Origin: an uncultured Porphyromonadaceae bacterium
GTDB taxonomy: Bacteria; Bacteroidota; Bacteroidia; Bacteroidales; Muribaculaceae
DNA: 9,212 bases
Direction: 5' to 3'
NCBI GenBank assembly: GCA_947177605.1
Contig: CAMWUX010000032.1
Location: 1 to 9,212, forward strand
Part shown: one piece after another, positions 1-7,016 of the stretch
Numbering within the stretch: position 1 is the stretch's first letter
How the letters are laid out: each line of letters starts with the position of its first letter
Notes under the pieces: generated by a model
The model's database searches: none
The model's input: only the letters and a program-made list of their open reading frames with translations
What the model was told of the DNA's origin: nothing
Program-made: the position numbers and the translations under genes

Positions 1-990
1 GCCGGAGAAGGCTCCGCGGGCTTCGTCGTCGAGCACATACTTGAAGTGCTGGCGGCTTGAGGTGTGAGGCGCGAGGTGACGCAGCACGATATTGTTGTCG
101 ACGGTCTGCCGGCCCGATGCGATGGCCATTGAGGCGAGTTGGGCGGAGGCTTCGGCGCCGGACAGGTCGATGGAGAAATTATTGCGCGTGGTGCCGCAGG
201 TGAGCGTGGCTTCGGTGAAATGGAAGTCGGAGCGCTCGGCCTGGCGCACGTAGATGTTGGCGTGGCGGGCTGTCAGCGCCGACGACTCTTCGATGTGGCA
301 CACGTCGAGGCGCGCATCCTCGGCCACAATTATTTCGGTGACGTTGGCGTCGAGATAGTGCGTCGAAGCATCCTGAGTGTGGTCGCAGATCAGAATTTCG
401 GCCGATGAGCCGCGCTCGGCTACGATGAGCACGCGGCGCGGGGCGAGTAGCGATGTTGGAGCCGAAAATATGTTGACGAGCTGCAGGGGCTTTTCGAGGT
501 GCACCCCTTCGGCTATGTGGATCAGCACGCCGTCCTGGCATAGCAGAGTGTTAAGCGCTGTGGCCGGATCGGAGAGATCGGCGGCGGAGCCATAGGCGCG
601 CTCCACGAGCTGCGGCATCTCAATGGCCGCGCGGCGGAGTGACAGGAAACTGACACCCTGCGGACAATTGTCGCGCAGCGTGCGCGATGGCGCGAATGTG
701 TCGTTGACCACCACTCCGAGCAGTGTAGACATATTGGGTACACCGCAGCGGAATGTACGGGCAGTATCGGTGGGGAATGCAAGTCGGCTGAGGTTGAGGC
801 CGTAGTCGAATGCATAGATGTCGGCCGGAGAGGTGTGTACATAGTTCTCGTCGCCGCGTGCCGGGAGCGTGGCGCTGCTGAGCACTTCATAAGCCTCGGG
901 GCGCAGCCGGTTGAGAAGCGGAGCGCTGTGGGCGTCGATCAAGTCCCGCTCTCCGGTGTAGATATCGAGATATTGCTGTAGACTGTTCAT
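1..990 (-). CDS. sufD: SufD, Fe-S cluster assembly scaffold subunit (3' end outside window)
   Basis: SufD pairs with SufB and SufC in the cytosolic SUF complex that builds Fe-S clusters and passes them to apoproteins. I translated the minus strand from the ATG at 990: the frame is open to position 1, giving 330 codons, so the C-terminal part of a protein usually around 430-450 residues is missing. The visible part shows the repetitive beta-helix character of the SufB/SufD core, and residues about 311-330 read SSRQHFKYVLDDEARGAFSG, a hallmark SufD segment. The conserved histidine that SufD contributes to the SufB interface (His360 in E. coli) should lie beyond the edge and cannot be checked. 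The start is 11 nt after the sufC stop with no Shine-Dalgarno sequence, so it is surely in the same operon. sufS is the expected next gene (inference). Confidence 0.95.
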   Translation of the reverse strand, partial: MNSLQQYLDIYTGERDLIDAHSAPLLNRLRPEAYEVLSSATLPARGDENYVHTSPADIYAFDYGLNLSRLAFPTDTARTFRCGVPNMSTLLGVVVNDTFAPSRTLRDNCPQGVSFLSLRRAAIEMPQLVERAYGSAADLSDPATALNTLLCQDGVLIHIAEGVHLEKPLQLVNIFSAPTSLLAPRRVLIVAERGSSAEILICDHTQDASTHYLDANVTEIIVAEDARLDVCHIEESSALTARHANIYVRQAERSDFHFTEATLTCGTTRNNFSIDLSGAEASAQLASMAIASGRQTVDNNIVLRHLAPHTSSRQHFKYVLDDEARGAFSG

Positions 991-1001
991 CGCCGTGGGT
1001 C

Positions 1002-1754
1002 TTAGTCTTTAAGCCAGTCGTAGCCGCGCTCTTCGAGTTCGAGGGCGAGTTCGGGACCTCCGGTGCGCACGATGCGACCCTTGTAGAGTACGTGGACGAA
1101 GTCGGGCTTGATATAGTCGAGCAGACGCTGGTAGTGGGTGATCACGATGGTGGCGTTGCGGTCGGTGCGGAGTTTGTTGACGCCGCCCGACACGATGCGC
1201 AGCGCGTCGATGTCGAGACCCGAATCAGTCTCGTCGAGAATCGACAGACGGGGTTCGAGCACGGCCATCTGGAATATCTCGTTGCGCTTCTTCTCGCCGC
1301 CGGAGAATCCTTCGTTGACGGAGCGTGAGGCGAGCTTGTTGTCGAGTTCGACGATGGCGCGCTTCTGGCGCATCAGTTTCAGGAAGTCGGTGGCGCTCAT
1401 AGGCTCCTCGCCGAAATACTTGCGCTTGGCGTTGAGCGCGGCACGCATGAAGTTGACCATCGACACTCCGGGTATTTCCACCGGGTACTGGAAGGAGAGG
1501 AACAGACCTTCGTGGCTGCGGTCCTCGGGGGAGAGGGCGAGCAGGTCGCGGCCTCCGAGGGTGGCGGTGCCTTCGGTGACGGTGAAGGCCGGATTGCCGG
1601 CGAGTACCTCGCTCAGTGTACTCTTGCCCGAGCCGTTGGGTCCCATTATGGCGTGTACTTCCCCCTCACGCACGGTGAGGTCGATGCCTTTGAGTATCTC
1701 CTTGCCTTCGATGCCGGCGTGGAGGTTGTTGACTTGTAGGAGTATATCTTTCAT
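1002..1754 (-). CDS. sufC: SufC, ABC-type ATPase of the SUF Fe-S assembly complex
   Basis: SufC is a soluble ABC ATPase that binds SufB and SufD; ATP-driven dimerisation reshapes the SufBCD scaffold during cluster assembly. It is not a transporter. All motifs are visible in the 250-residue protein: Walker A GPNGSGKST at 38-46 (Lys44), Q-loop Gln89 in SFQYPVEIPG, an ABC signature FSGGEKKR at 150-157, Walker B ending LDETDSGLD with Asp174 and Glu175, and the switch histidine at 207 (ITHYQR). The signature and the following DSGLDIDAL are characteristic of SufC rather than of transport ATPases. Length is normal for the family. It lies 33 nt after sufB and 11 nt before sufD. The start at 1754 has no Shine-Dalgarno sequence but an A-rich upstream stretch, common in this phylum. 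Confidence 0.98.
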   Translation of the reverse strand: MKDILLQVNNLHAGIEGKEILKGIDLTVREGEVHAIMGPNGSGKSTLSEVLAGNPAFTVTEGTATLGGRDLLALSPEDRSHEGLFLSFQYPVEIPGVSMVNFMRAALNAKRKYFGEEPMSATDFLKLMRQKRAIVELDNKLASRSVNEGFSGGEKKRNEIFQMAVLEPRLSILDETDSGLDIDALRIVSGGVNKLRTDRNATIVITHYQRLLDYIKPDFVHVLYKGRIVRTGGPELALELEERGYDWLKD

Positions 1755-1787
1755 TGTGGTAATTATTTTCCGGATTATTGGGTGGAA

Positions 1788-3290
1788 TCAGCCTACCGAG
1801 CCTTCGAGTGAGATCTGGAGGAGTTTTTGAGCCTCGACGGCAAACTCCATCGGGAGCTTGTTCATCACTTCACGCGCGTAGCCGTTGACTATCAGGCCTA
1901 CGGCCTCTTCGGTCGGGATGCCGCGCTGATTGCAGTAGAAGAGCTGATCTTCCGATATCTTGGAGGTGGTGGCTTCGTGCTCTACGATGGCGGAGTCGTT
2001 TTTCACATCGATGTATGGGAAGGTGTGGGCACCGCAGTGGGGGGAGAGCAGCAGGGAGTCGCACTGCGTATAATTGCGCGCGCCTTCTGCCTTTGGCGCC
2101 ACGCTCACGAGACCGCGGTAGCTGTTCTGGCTGTGGCCGGCCGAGATACCTTTGCTCACGATGGTGGATCGGGTGTTGCGTCCGAGGTGTATCATCTTTG
2201 TGCCGGTGTCGGCCTGCTGGCGGTTGCGGGTCACGGCCACGGAGTAGAATTCGCCTACCGAATCGTCACCGGCCAGAATGCATCCGGGATATTTCCAGGT
2301 GATGGCTGAGCCGGTCTCGACCTGTGTCCACGACAGCTTCGAGTGGTCGCCGCGGCAGAGGCCTCGCTTGGTGACGAAGTTGTAGACGCCGCCGTGTCCT
2401 TCGGCATCGCCGGCATACCAGTTCTGCACGGTGGAGTATTTCACTTCGGCGCGATCCTCGACTATGATCTCCACTATGGCTGCGTGGAGCTGATTCTCGT
2501 CGCGTTGCGGGGCGGTGCAGCCTTCGAGATATGATACGTAGGCGTCGTCGTCGGCCACGATGAGCGTGCGCTCGAACTGGCCGGTACCCGATGCGTTGAT
2601 GCGGAAATAGGTCGACAACTCCATCGGGCAGCGCACTCCCTTGGGGATATATACGAATGAGCCGTCGGAGAATACGGCGGAGTTGAGGGCGGCATAGAAG
2701 TTGTCGGTATAGGGTACTACCTTGCCAAGATAGCGGCGTACCAAATCGGGGTAGTCCTTGACGGCCTCCGATATGGAGCAGAAGATGATGCCCATTTTGG
2801 CGAGTTTCTCGCGGTGAGTGGTCTTGACGCTCACCGAGTCCATCACGGCGTCGACGGCCATGCCGGCGAGCAATTGCTGCTCCTGCAGCGGTATGCCGAG
2901 CTTGTTGAAGGTGTCGATGAGCTGGGGATCCACTTCGTCCATGCTCTTCGGCCCCTCCTTCTTCTTCGGGGCGGCGTAGTAGCTTATGGCCTGAAAGTCG
3001 ATGTCGGGGATATCGAGATGCGCCCACTTGGGAGGCGTGAGCGTGAGCCAATGGCGGAATGCCTTCAGCCGGAAGTCGAGAAGCCAGTCGGGTTCGCCCT
3101 TGGCCTTTGATATGAAGCGCACCACTTCTTCCGACAGGCCCGGGGGCAGTATGTCGGTGTCGATATCGGTGGTGAAGCCGTATTTATAGTCGGAGCCCGT
3201 GACATCTTCGATGACCTGCGATGCCTCGTCGGCGGCTCGGTCGGCGGGGTTGTCGGCCAGCGGACATCCTGATGGTGTATTCTGATTCAT
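1788..3290 (-). CDS. sufB: SufB, Fe-S cluster scaffold protein
   Basis: SufB is the core scaffold of the SUF system; it receives sulfur from SufS (via SufE/SufU-type carriers) and assembles the nascent cluster at its interface with SufD. The protein is 500 residues, close to the E. coli 495. By alignment from memory the functional residues are kept: Cys258 in YLEGCTAP (E. coli Cys254), Cys410 in TQCDS (Cys405), and His438-Glu439 in the EHEATT segment (His433/Glu434). The C-terminus [20 protein letters not shown] is typical. The N-terminus carries about 20 extra residues before the conserved YKYGFTTDI segment, and no later ATG fits better, so I keep the start at 3290. It follows the cvpA-like gene by 47 nt and precedes sufC by 33 nt. 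Confidence 0.98.
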   Translation of the reverse strand: MNQNTPSGCPLADNPADRAADEASQVIEDVTGSDYKYGFTTDIDTDILPPGLSEEVVRFISKAKGEPDWLLDFRLKAFRHWLTLTPPKWAHLDIPDIDFQAISYYAAPKKKEGPKSMDEVDPQLIDTFNKLGIPLQEQQLLAGMAVDAVMDSVSVKTTHREKLAKMGIIFCSISEAVKDYPDLVRRYLGKVVPYTDNFYAALNSAVFSDGSFVYIPKGVRCPMELSTYFRINASGTGQFERTLIVADDDAYVSYLEGCTAPQRDENQLHAAIVEIIVEDRAEVKYSTVQNWYAGDAEGHGGVYNFVTKRGLCRGDHSKLSWTQVETGSAITWKYPGCILAGDDSVGEFYSVAVTRNRQQADTGTKMIHLGRNTRSTIVSKGISAGHSQNSYRGLVSVAPKAEGARNYTQCDSLLLSPHCGAHTFPYIDVKNDSAIVEHEATTSKISEDQLFYCNQRGIPTEEAVGLIVNGYAREVMNKLPMEFAVEAQKLLQISLEGSVG

Positions 3291-3337
3291 GTCTGTGCGA
3301 TGATTGAAAGTAGCAGATTGTAAACGTATGTGCGGGT

Positions 3338-3808
3338 CTAAAAGTTATCTGCGGCGGCAAGATATCCCAGCATTCTCGGGGCGAAGTCGAGCGTGGAGCC
3401 GGCTATGGCTCCGCCGCCCGACATTATGTCGGATGTCGGATCGTAGACGAGCCATACGTTGAGTATCACGCTCATTCCTGTGAGAGCCATCAAGCCGAGC
3501 ATTATCGAGCCGAGTGCGGCGTCGATCTTACCGAGGCATATCGACTGGAGTATCTTCTTTGCGGCGCCGCATATCAGGCCGGCGGCGAGCCACACGGCGA
3601 GAAACAGCACGGTGTAGGCCACGATAGCCGCTTCCACCGGATTGGGGAGCCAGCGCATGGCTATGGCGGCGCACTGATCGCCCATGAGGTGGCAGGCGAG
3701 GAGCGCCAATAGCAGACCGCACATCGAGCCGAGCAGCTTCACGGCTCCCATTCGGTAGCCTGACCAGAGGGCCACGATGAGCAGAAATATTATCAGTAGA
3801 TCGATCAT
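3338..3808 (-). CDS. CvpA-family inner-membrane protein
   Basis: A 156-residue, very hydrophobic protein of the CvpA (colicin V production) family. CvpA is an inner-membrane protein linked in enterobacteria to colicin V export, envelope homeostasis and bile resistance; the molecular activity is not established. Family marks are the first helix followed by a WSGYRMGAV segment (15-23), the usual G-x-R-x-G region, and the later [12 protein letters not shown] segment (94-105). Four membrane segments can be seen at about 4-16, 23-42, 60-82 and 97-121. It lies 30 nt after the FNT channel gene and 47 nt before sufB on the same strand. A CvpA gene beside sufB suggests co-expression, not a proven role in Fe-S assembly. 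The short C-terminal tail has no further domain. Confidence 0.88.
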   Translation of the reverse strand: MIDLLIIFLLIVALWSGYRMGAVKLLGSMCGLLLALLACHLMGDQCAAIAMRWLPNPVEAAIVAYTVLFLAVWLAAGLICGAAKKILQSICLGKIDAALGSIMLGLMALTGMSVILNVWLVYDPTSDIMSGGGAIAGSTLDFAPRMLGYLAAADNF

Positions 3809-3833
3809 TGAATTATATACTTGAACGGTGATG

Positions 3834-3841
3834 CAAAATTA
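3834..3841 (-). promoter_or_regulatory. Candidate internal -7 box for cvpA-sufBCD
   Basis: On the minus strand this reads TAATTTTG, a full match to the Bacteroidetes -7 consensus TAnnTTTG. It overlaps the stop codon of the FNT channel gene and would start a transcript near 3828, about 20 nt before the cvpA-like ATG. No TTTG lies at the expected distance upstream, so the -33 element is poor or absent. It could separate cvpA-suf expression from the channel gene, or be a chance match. Confidence 0.35.
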
Positions 3842-4633
3842 GCAATTTTTCCGTGGAAGGAGATGCACCCAAGCGTTGACGCACCCTACGAATACGGCTC
3901 CTCCGATGATATTGCCGATGGTGGCGGGGATGAGGTTGGCCAAGACAAATTGTCCGACACTTACCTGAGCTCCTTCCATCATGCCGAGCGGGATGAAAAA
4001 CATATTGGCGATGCAGTGCTCGTAGCCCAGCACCACGAAGGCCATCACCGGGAAGAAGCAACCGAGCATCTTCTCGGCCAGAGTCTTGCCGGCGAGTGCG
4101 AGCCATACGGCGAGGCATACGCACCAGTTGGCTCCGATGCCGCGCAGCAATACCGTGAGCCACGGCAGCGAGGTCTTGACGGTGGCTGAACGTATCACTG
4201 CCGAGTGGTATGGGTCGGCTGCCGTAAGATCGGCACAATATACCAGCCCCCAGGCGAAGAGAAGCGCTCCGAGGAAGTTGCCGAAATAGACAACGAACCA
4301 GTTGCGTGCAACGGCCTTCCAGTCGTGTTCCCCTTTGATTAGTCCGGGTATCATGGTGGCGTTGTTGCCGGTGAATAGCTCGGCACCGAGTACTACCACG
4401 AGTATCAGTCCTATAGGGAATGTCATGCCTGAAAGGAGCCTCTGCAGGGAGGGGTTGGCGGCGGTCACATCGGGAAAGCCGCAACCGGCTATTACGGAAA
4501 ACATACCTCCCAGGGCTATAAAGGCGCCGGCCATAACGGCTTGCACTGCAAGGCGGGAGGTGGGAAGGGCCACTTTTGCGCGGGCCACGTCGAGCGTTGA
4601 TTCGGTGATCTGGCGGGGTGAACGTATCTGCAT
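3839..4633 (-). CDS. Formate/nitrite transporter (FNT) family channel, FocA-like
   Basis: A 264-residue inner-membrane protein of the FNT family, pentameric channels that conduct small monovalent acids such as formate, nitrite or hydrosulfide. Family marks run in order: LGAELFTGNN (82-91), RNWFVVYFGNFLGA (110-123), GIGANWCVCLAVW (165-177), GYEHCIANMFFIP (203-215) and NLIPATIGNIIGG (233-245). Aligned by eye to E. coli FocA with an offset of three, the pore residues are kept: Phe72 and Leu76 (Phe75, Leu79), Leu86 (Leu89), Thr88 (Thr91), Phe199 (Phe202) and the central His206 (His209). Six membrane helices are expected. This favours a formate channel, but eye alignment cannot separate formate, nitrite and hydrosulfide subtypes. 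The start MQIRSPRQITE suits the family. No formate-lyase gene is in view; the downstream neighbours are cvpA and sufBCD. Confidence 0.93.
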   Translation of the reverse strand: MQIRSPRQITESTLDVARAKVALPTSRLAVQAVMAGAFIALGGMFSVIAGCGFPDVTAANPSLQRLLSGMTFPIGLILVVVLGAELFTGNNATMIPGLIKGEHDWKAVARNWFVVYFGNFLGALLFAWGLVYCADLTAADPYHSAVIRSATVKTSLPWLTVLLRGIGANWCVCLAVWLALAGKTLAEKMLGCFFPVMAFVVLGYEHCIANMFFIPLGMMEGAQVSVGQFVLANLIPATIGNIIGGAVFVGCVNAWVHLLPRKNC

Positions 4634-4668
4634 ATTGACTACAAAAATACAAAAAATATCATAAGACT

Positions 4669-4682
4669 GCGGCAGATGCCGC
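4669..4682. repeat. Short inverted repeat in the divergent promoter region
   Basis: GCGGCAGATGCCGC is a perfect 6-bp inverted repeat around GA. It sits in the 158-bp spacer between two divergent genes, 13 nt upstream of the -33 element of the plus-strand promoter. The T7 run at 4691-4697 begins 8 nt after it, too far for a standard terminator, and termination would make little sense here. A regulator-binding site is possible; chance cannot be excluded. Confidence 0.35.
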
Positions 4683-4694
4683 CGATAGTGTTTT

Positions 4695-4724
4695 TTTGAT
4701 TATTGGAAAATTTCCATAACTTTG
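4695..4724 (+). promoter_or_regulatory. Bacteroidetes-type sigma-ABfr promoter of the MscS gene
   Basis: TTTG at 4695-4698 and TAACTTTG at 4717-4724 are separated by 18 nt, an essentially perfect fit to the Bacteroidetes primary sigma consensus TTTG-N(about 19)-TAnnTTTG. Transcription should start near 4731, giving a leader of about 60 nt before the ATG at 4792. The leader can form a small CGGCA/TGCCG hairpin (4749-4764) that covers an upstream in-frame ATG at 4753. Confidence 0.8.
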
Positions 4725-4791
4725 TAATTAATATAGATTTATTTACGGCGGCATGGTGCTGCCGGTCTATATAAAAATTCGCATCACAGAT

Positions 4792-6651
4792 ATGAAAAAA
4801 GCCGCGCTACTACGTATTGCTGTAACATTCGCTCTACTACTTACATCCGCTCATGTTCACGCCCAACTGCTGGAAAGGGCTGAGAATTTGATAAATACTG
4901 TGCTCGGCGACTCTGTGGCCGGGGCAGATGCCGATACCGTCACGGTCGAGGAGCGTTACCGCCGCGAGGCGCAGCGTGCGAGTGAGATGGAGTCGCGGCT
5001 CAGGGAGATGGAGCTGGAGATGCAGGATATGAAGCTCACGGAGATTATGCTCAGGTCGGAGCTCGACGGCGATCGCGCGGCCGACTCGCTGAGGCTCGCC
5101 GAGCAGCGCCGCAGTATCGACTCTCTGCGGGAACTCACTCCCGGGGTGCCGGTGGTGGTGGATGGCGATACGCTTCTGCTGCTATATGCCGAGCGCGGCG
5201 GGTATTCCGCTTTCGACCGTGCCGCTATGACGGCCGAGATAGTGATGCAGGCGGGCAGTGACCGCAGCCTGCGCCGCGACTCGGTGTATCTGCTCGACAA
5301 TGAAGGCTTTGTCGATATAATGTATGGTGGCAAGGTGCTCCTCAGTGTGACCGACAAGGATGCTCTCTGGGAGGGTGTGCCGCGCCTTGAGCTTGCGGAG
5401 CGGTATGTGCCTCTGTTCGCTTCAAAAATCGAGAGCCTGCAGGAAGCCCACAGTTTCTGGCAGCTCGTGAAGCGTGTGGTACTGTTTGTGGTGGTGCTCG
5501 CGGCGCTCTACCTGATGTTCAGGCTCACCAATTATCTCTTCCGCAAGTTGCGCGGCCGGATATTGCGCCTGACCGAGGATCGGCTCAAATCCATCAATAT
5601 CCGCGACTATGAGTTGCTCAATTCACGCCGGCTGGGTCGCATACTGATATTCTGCAGCAATCTGCTGCGATATGCGATACTGCTTATAGAGCTTATCCTC
5701 ACCGTGCCTCTGCTTTTCGCTATCTTCCCTCAGACGGAGGCTCTGGCCATGAAGATATTCGGCTATATACTTGAGCCGGTGAAGATGGTGCTGAAGTCGG
5801 TAGGCGAGTATATCCCTAATCTCTTCGTGATAATAGTGATATGGCTCTGCATCCGATATATCATAAAGGGCTTGCGCTTCATTGCCAATGAGATCGAGAA
5901 CGAGAAGCTGAAGATCTCCGGCTTTTACCCGGACTGGGCGCGCCCTACCTTCAATATCGTGCGCTTTCTGCTCTACGCTTTCATGATAGCTATGATCTAT
6001 CCATATCTGCCGGGTTCGGAGTCGGGCGTGTTTCAGGGGATATCGGTGTTTGTGGGGCTTATCGTGTCGCTCGGGTCGAGCACTGTGATCGGCAATGTGA
6101 TAGCCGGACTGGTGATCACGTATATGCGCCCCTATAAGGTGGGCGACCGCATCAAGCTCAATGATACGACGGGCAATGTGATAGAGCGGACGCCGTTTGT
6201 CACGCGTCTGCGTACTCCGAAGAATGAGGTGGTGACGATCCCCAATTCGTTCATAATGTCGTCGCACACGGTCAACTACAGTGCGTCGGCGCGTGAGTAT
6301 GGCCTTATTATCCACACTACCGTCACTATCGGCTACGATGCTCCGTGGCGTCAGGTTCACCAGTTGCTCATCAATGCGGCCCGCATTACTCCCGGTGTGC
6401 TTGAGCATCCCAAGCCATTCGTGCTCGAGACTGAGCTTCAGGATTATTACCCCTGCTACCAGATCAACGCTTACATTAAGGATGCCGACAATATCGGCCC
6501 TATCATGTCGGATCTGCATCAGAATATCCAGGATATTTTCAATGAGGCGGGAGTGGAGATCATGTCGCCTCACTACTATGCGGGTCGCGACGGCAATGCC
6601 TCGACTATTCCCGCCGATTATCTCAAGACCGGGGAGGATCCGCAGGACTGA
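4792..6651 (+). CDS. Large MscS-family mechanosensitive channel with extracytoplasmic N-terminal domain
   Basis: A 619-residue inner-membrane channel predicted to open under membrane tension and release solutes on hypo-osmotic shock. Order of parts: signal peptide 1-24 (MKKAALLRIAVTFALLLTSA..., cleavage after HVHA), a charged coiled coil about 52-114, a mixed alpha/beta extracytoplasmic domain about 117-215, membrane helices near 227-249, 284-312, 342-362 and 387-405, then the MscS pore helix about 412-446, whose SLGSSTVIGNVIAGLVITYMRPY stretch leads into the beta domain KVGDRIKLNDTTGNVIERT (449-467), the PNSFIMSS segment (484-491) and a C-terminal domain to about 592. It is far longer than E. 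coli MscS (286). I chose the ATG at 4792 because it begins the signal peptide; the ATG at 4753 would add 13 residues in front. No Shine-Dalgarno sequence is seen. Confidence 0.93.
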   Translation: MKKAALLRIAVTFALLLTSAHVHAQLLERAENLINTVLGDSVAGADADTVTVEERYRREAQRASEMESRLREMELEMQDMKLTEIMLRSELDGDRAADSLRLAEQRRSIDSLRELTPGVPVVVDGDTLLLLYAERGGYSAFDRAAMTAEIVMQAGSDRSLRRDSVYLLDNEGFVDIMYGGKVLLSVTDKDALWEGVPRLELAERYVPLFASKIESLQEAHSFWQLVKRVVLFVVVLAALYLMFRLTNYLFRKLRGRILRLTEDRLKSINIRDYELLNSRRLGRILIFCSNLLRYAILLIELILTVPLLFAIFPQTEALAMKIFGYILEPVKMVLKSVGEYIPNLFVIIVIWLCIRYIIKGLRFIANEIENEKLKISGFYPDWARPTFNIVRFLLYAFMIAMIYPYLPGSESGVFQGISVFVGLIVSLGSSTVIGNVIAGLVITYMRPYKVGDRIKLNDTTGNVIERTPFVTRLRTPKNEVVTIPNSFIMSSHTVNYSASAREYGLIIHTTVTIGYDAPWRQVHQLLINAARITPGVLEHPKPFVLETELQDYYPCYQINAYIKDADNIGPIMSDLHQNIQDIFNEAGVEIMSPHYYAGRDGNASTIPADYLKTGEDPQD

Positions 6652-6658
6652 GATAAGG

Positions 6659-6693
6659 GAAGGACCGCGCCCCCGCCGGGGGCACAGTCCTTC
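6659..6693. terminator. Hairpin between convergent MscS and hpf genes
   Basis: GAAGGAC (6659-6665) pairs with GTCCTTC (6687-6693), and inside it GCCCCC (6669-6674) pairs with GGGGGC (6678-6683) around a GCC loop, leaving a small internal loop. It lies 7 nt after the MscS stop and 30 nt past the hpf stop. It could end transcripts from both sides, but neither strand has a good T-run after it, so it may act as a 3'-end stabiliser or need Rho. Confidence 0.55.
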
Positions 6694-6722
6694 TGCTGTA
6701 AGTCTGTAGGGTGCGGATAGCT

Positions 6723-7016
6723 TTATTTCTTGCCTTTGGCTTTTTCGAGCTGTCCTTCGATGGCTTCGAGTGCGTTGTCTATGGCTTCCTCGAAGCTGTC
6801 GGCGGTCTTCTTTGCTACGAATTCGCCTTCGTGAGGTATGATCACTTTCACTACGGCTTCTTTGTTCATTGCTGTCTCGGGTTTCACCACTGTGAGGTTG
6901 ACATCAATATAGTCGATGGTGGGGAAGCGGCGGGCGAGTTTTTCGGTCTTTTTGTTGATGAACGCTTCGAGTTTTTCACTTACGTCGAAGTGGATTCCTT
7001 GAATTCTGGTTTTCAT
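6723..7016 (-). CDS. hpf: Short ribosome hibernation-promoting factor (HPF/YfiA/RaiA family)
   Basis: A 97-residue protein that binds in the mRNA/tRNA channel of the 30S subunit in starved or stationary cells and silences ribosomes. The fold beta-alpha-beta-beta-beta-alpha is readable: MKTRIQGIHFDVSEKLEAFI start, helix about 13-29, strands about 36-45, 52-61 and 64-69, and the final helix SFEEAIDNALEAIEGQLEKA (74-93). It matches the short HPF/YfiA form and lacks the C-terminal dimerisation domain of long HPF, so 100S formation would need another partner. The ATG overlaps the xerC stop as ATGA, and CAGGAG lies 8 nt upstream inside xerC, one of the few Shine-Dalgarno-like sites in the window. 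Its expression is probably coupled to xerC. Confidence 0.93.
   Translation of the reverse strand: MKTRIQGIHFDVSEKLEAFINKKTEKLARRFPTIDYIDVNLTVVKPETAMNKEAVVKVIIPHEGEFVAKKTADSFEEAIDNALEAIEGQLEKAKGKK

Noticed and set aside
1138..1830. Plus-strand open frame of 230 codons across sufC
   Set aside because: It is antisense to SufC, which carries every ABC ATPase motif; the translation is Ser/Arg-rich and unrecognisable.
3321..3328. TACGTTTA on the minus strand before sufB
   Set aside because: It is one mismatch from the -7 consensus and lacks a -33 element at the right distance.
4642..4649. TATTTTTG box on the minus strand before the FNT gene
   Set aside because: It matches TAnnTTTG, but transcription would begin about 3 nt before the start codon and no TTTG lies at -33; the A-rich context makes a chance match likely. 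The real promoter of this gene was not identified.
3813..4652. Minus-strand open frame of 279 codons over the FNT gene in another frame
   Set aside because: The Arg/Ser/His-rich translation has no recognisable domain, whereas the overlapping frame encodes a full FNT channel with all family motifs.
4753..4791. Upstream in-frame ATG for the MscS gene
   Set aside because: It would place 13 residues (MVLPVYIKIRITD) before a clean signal peptide and lies in a small leader hairpin; the ATG at 4792 gives a normal signal sequence.
5623..6573. Minus-strand open frame of 316 codons opposite the MscS gene
   Set aside because: It is wholly antisense to a well-recognised MscS core, has a His/Arg-rich composition typical of antisense frames, shows no domain, and has no promoter-like box found in front.
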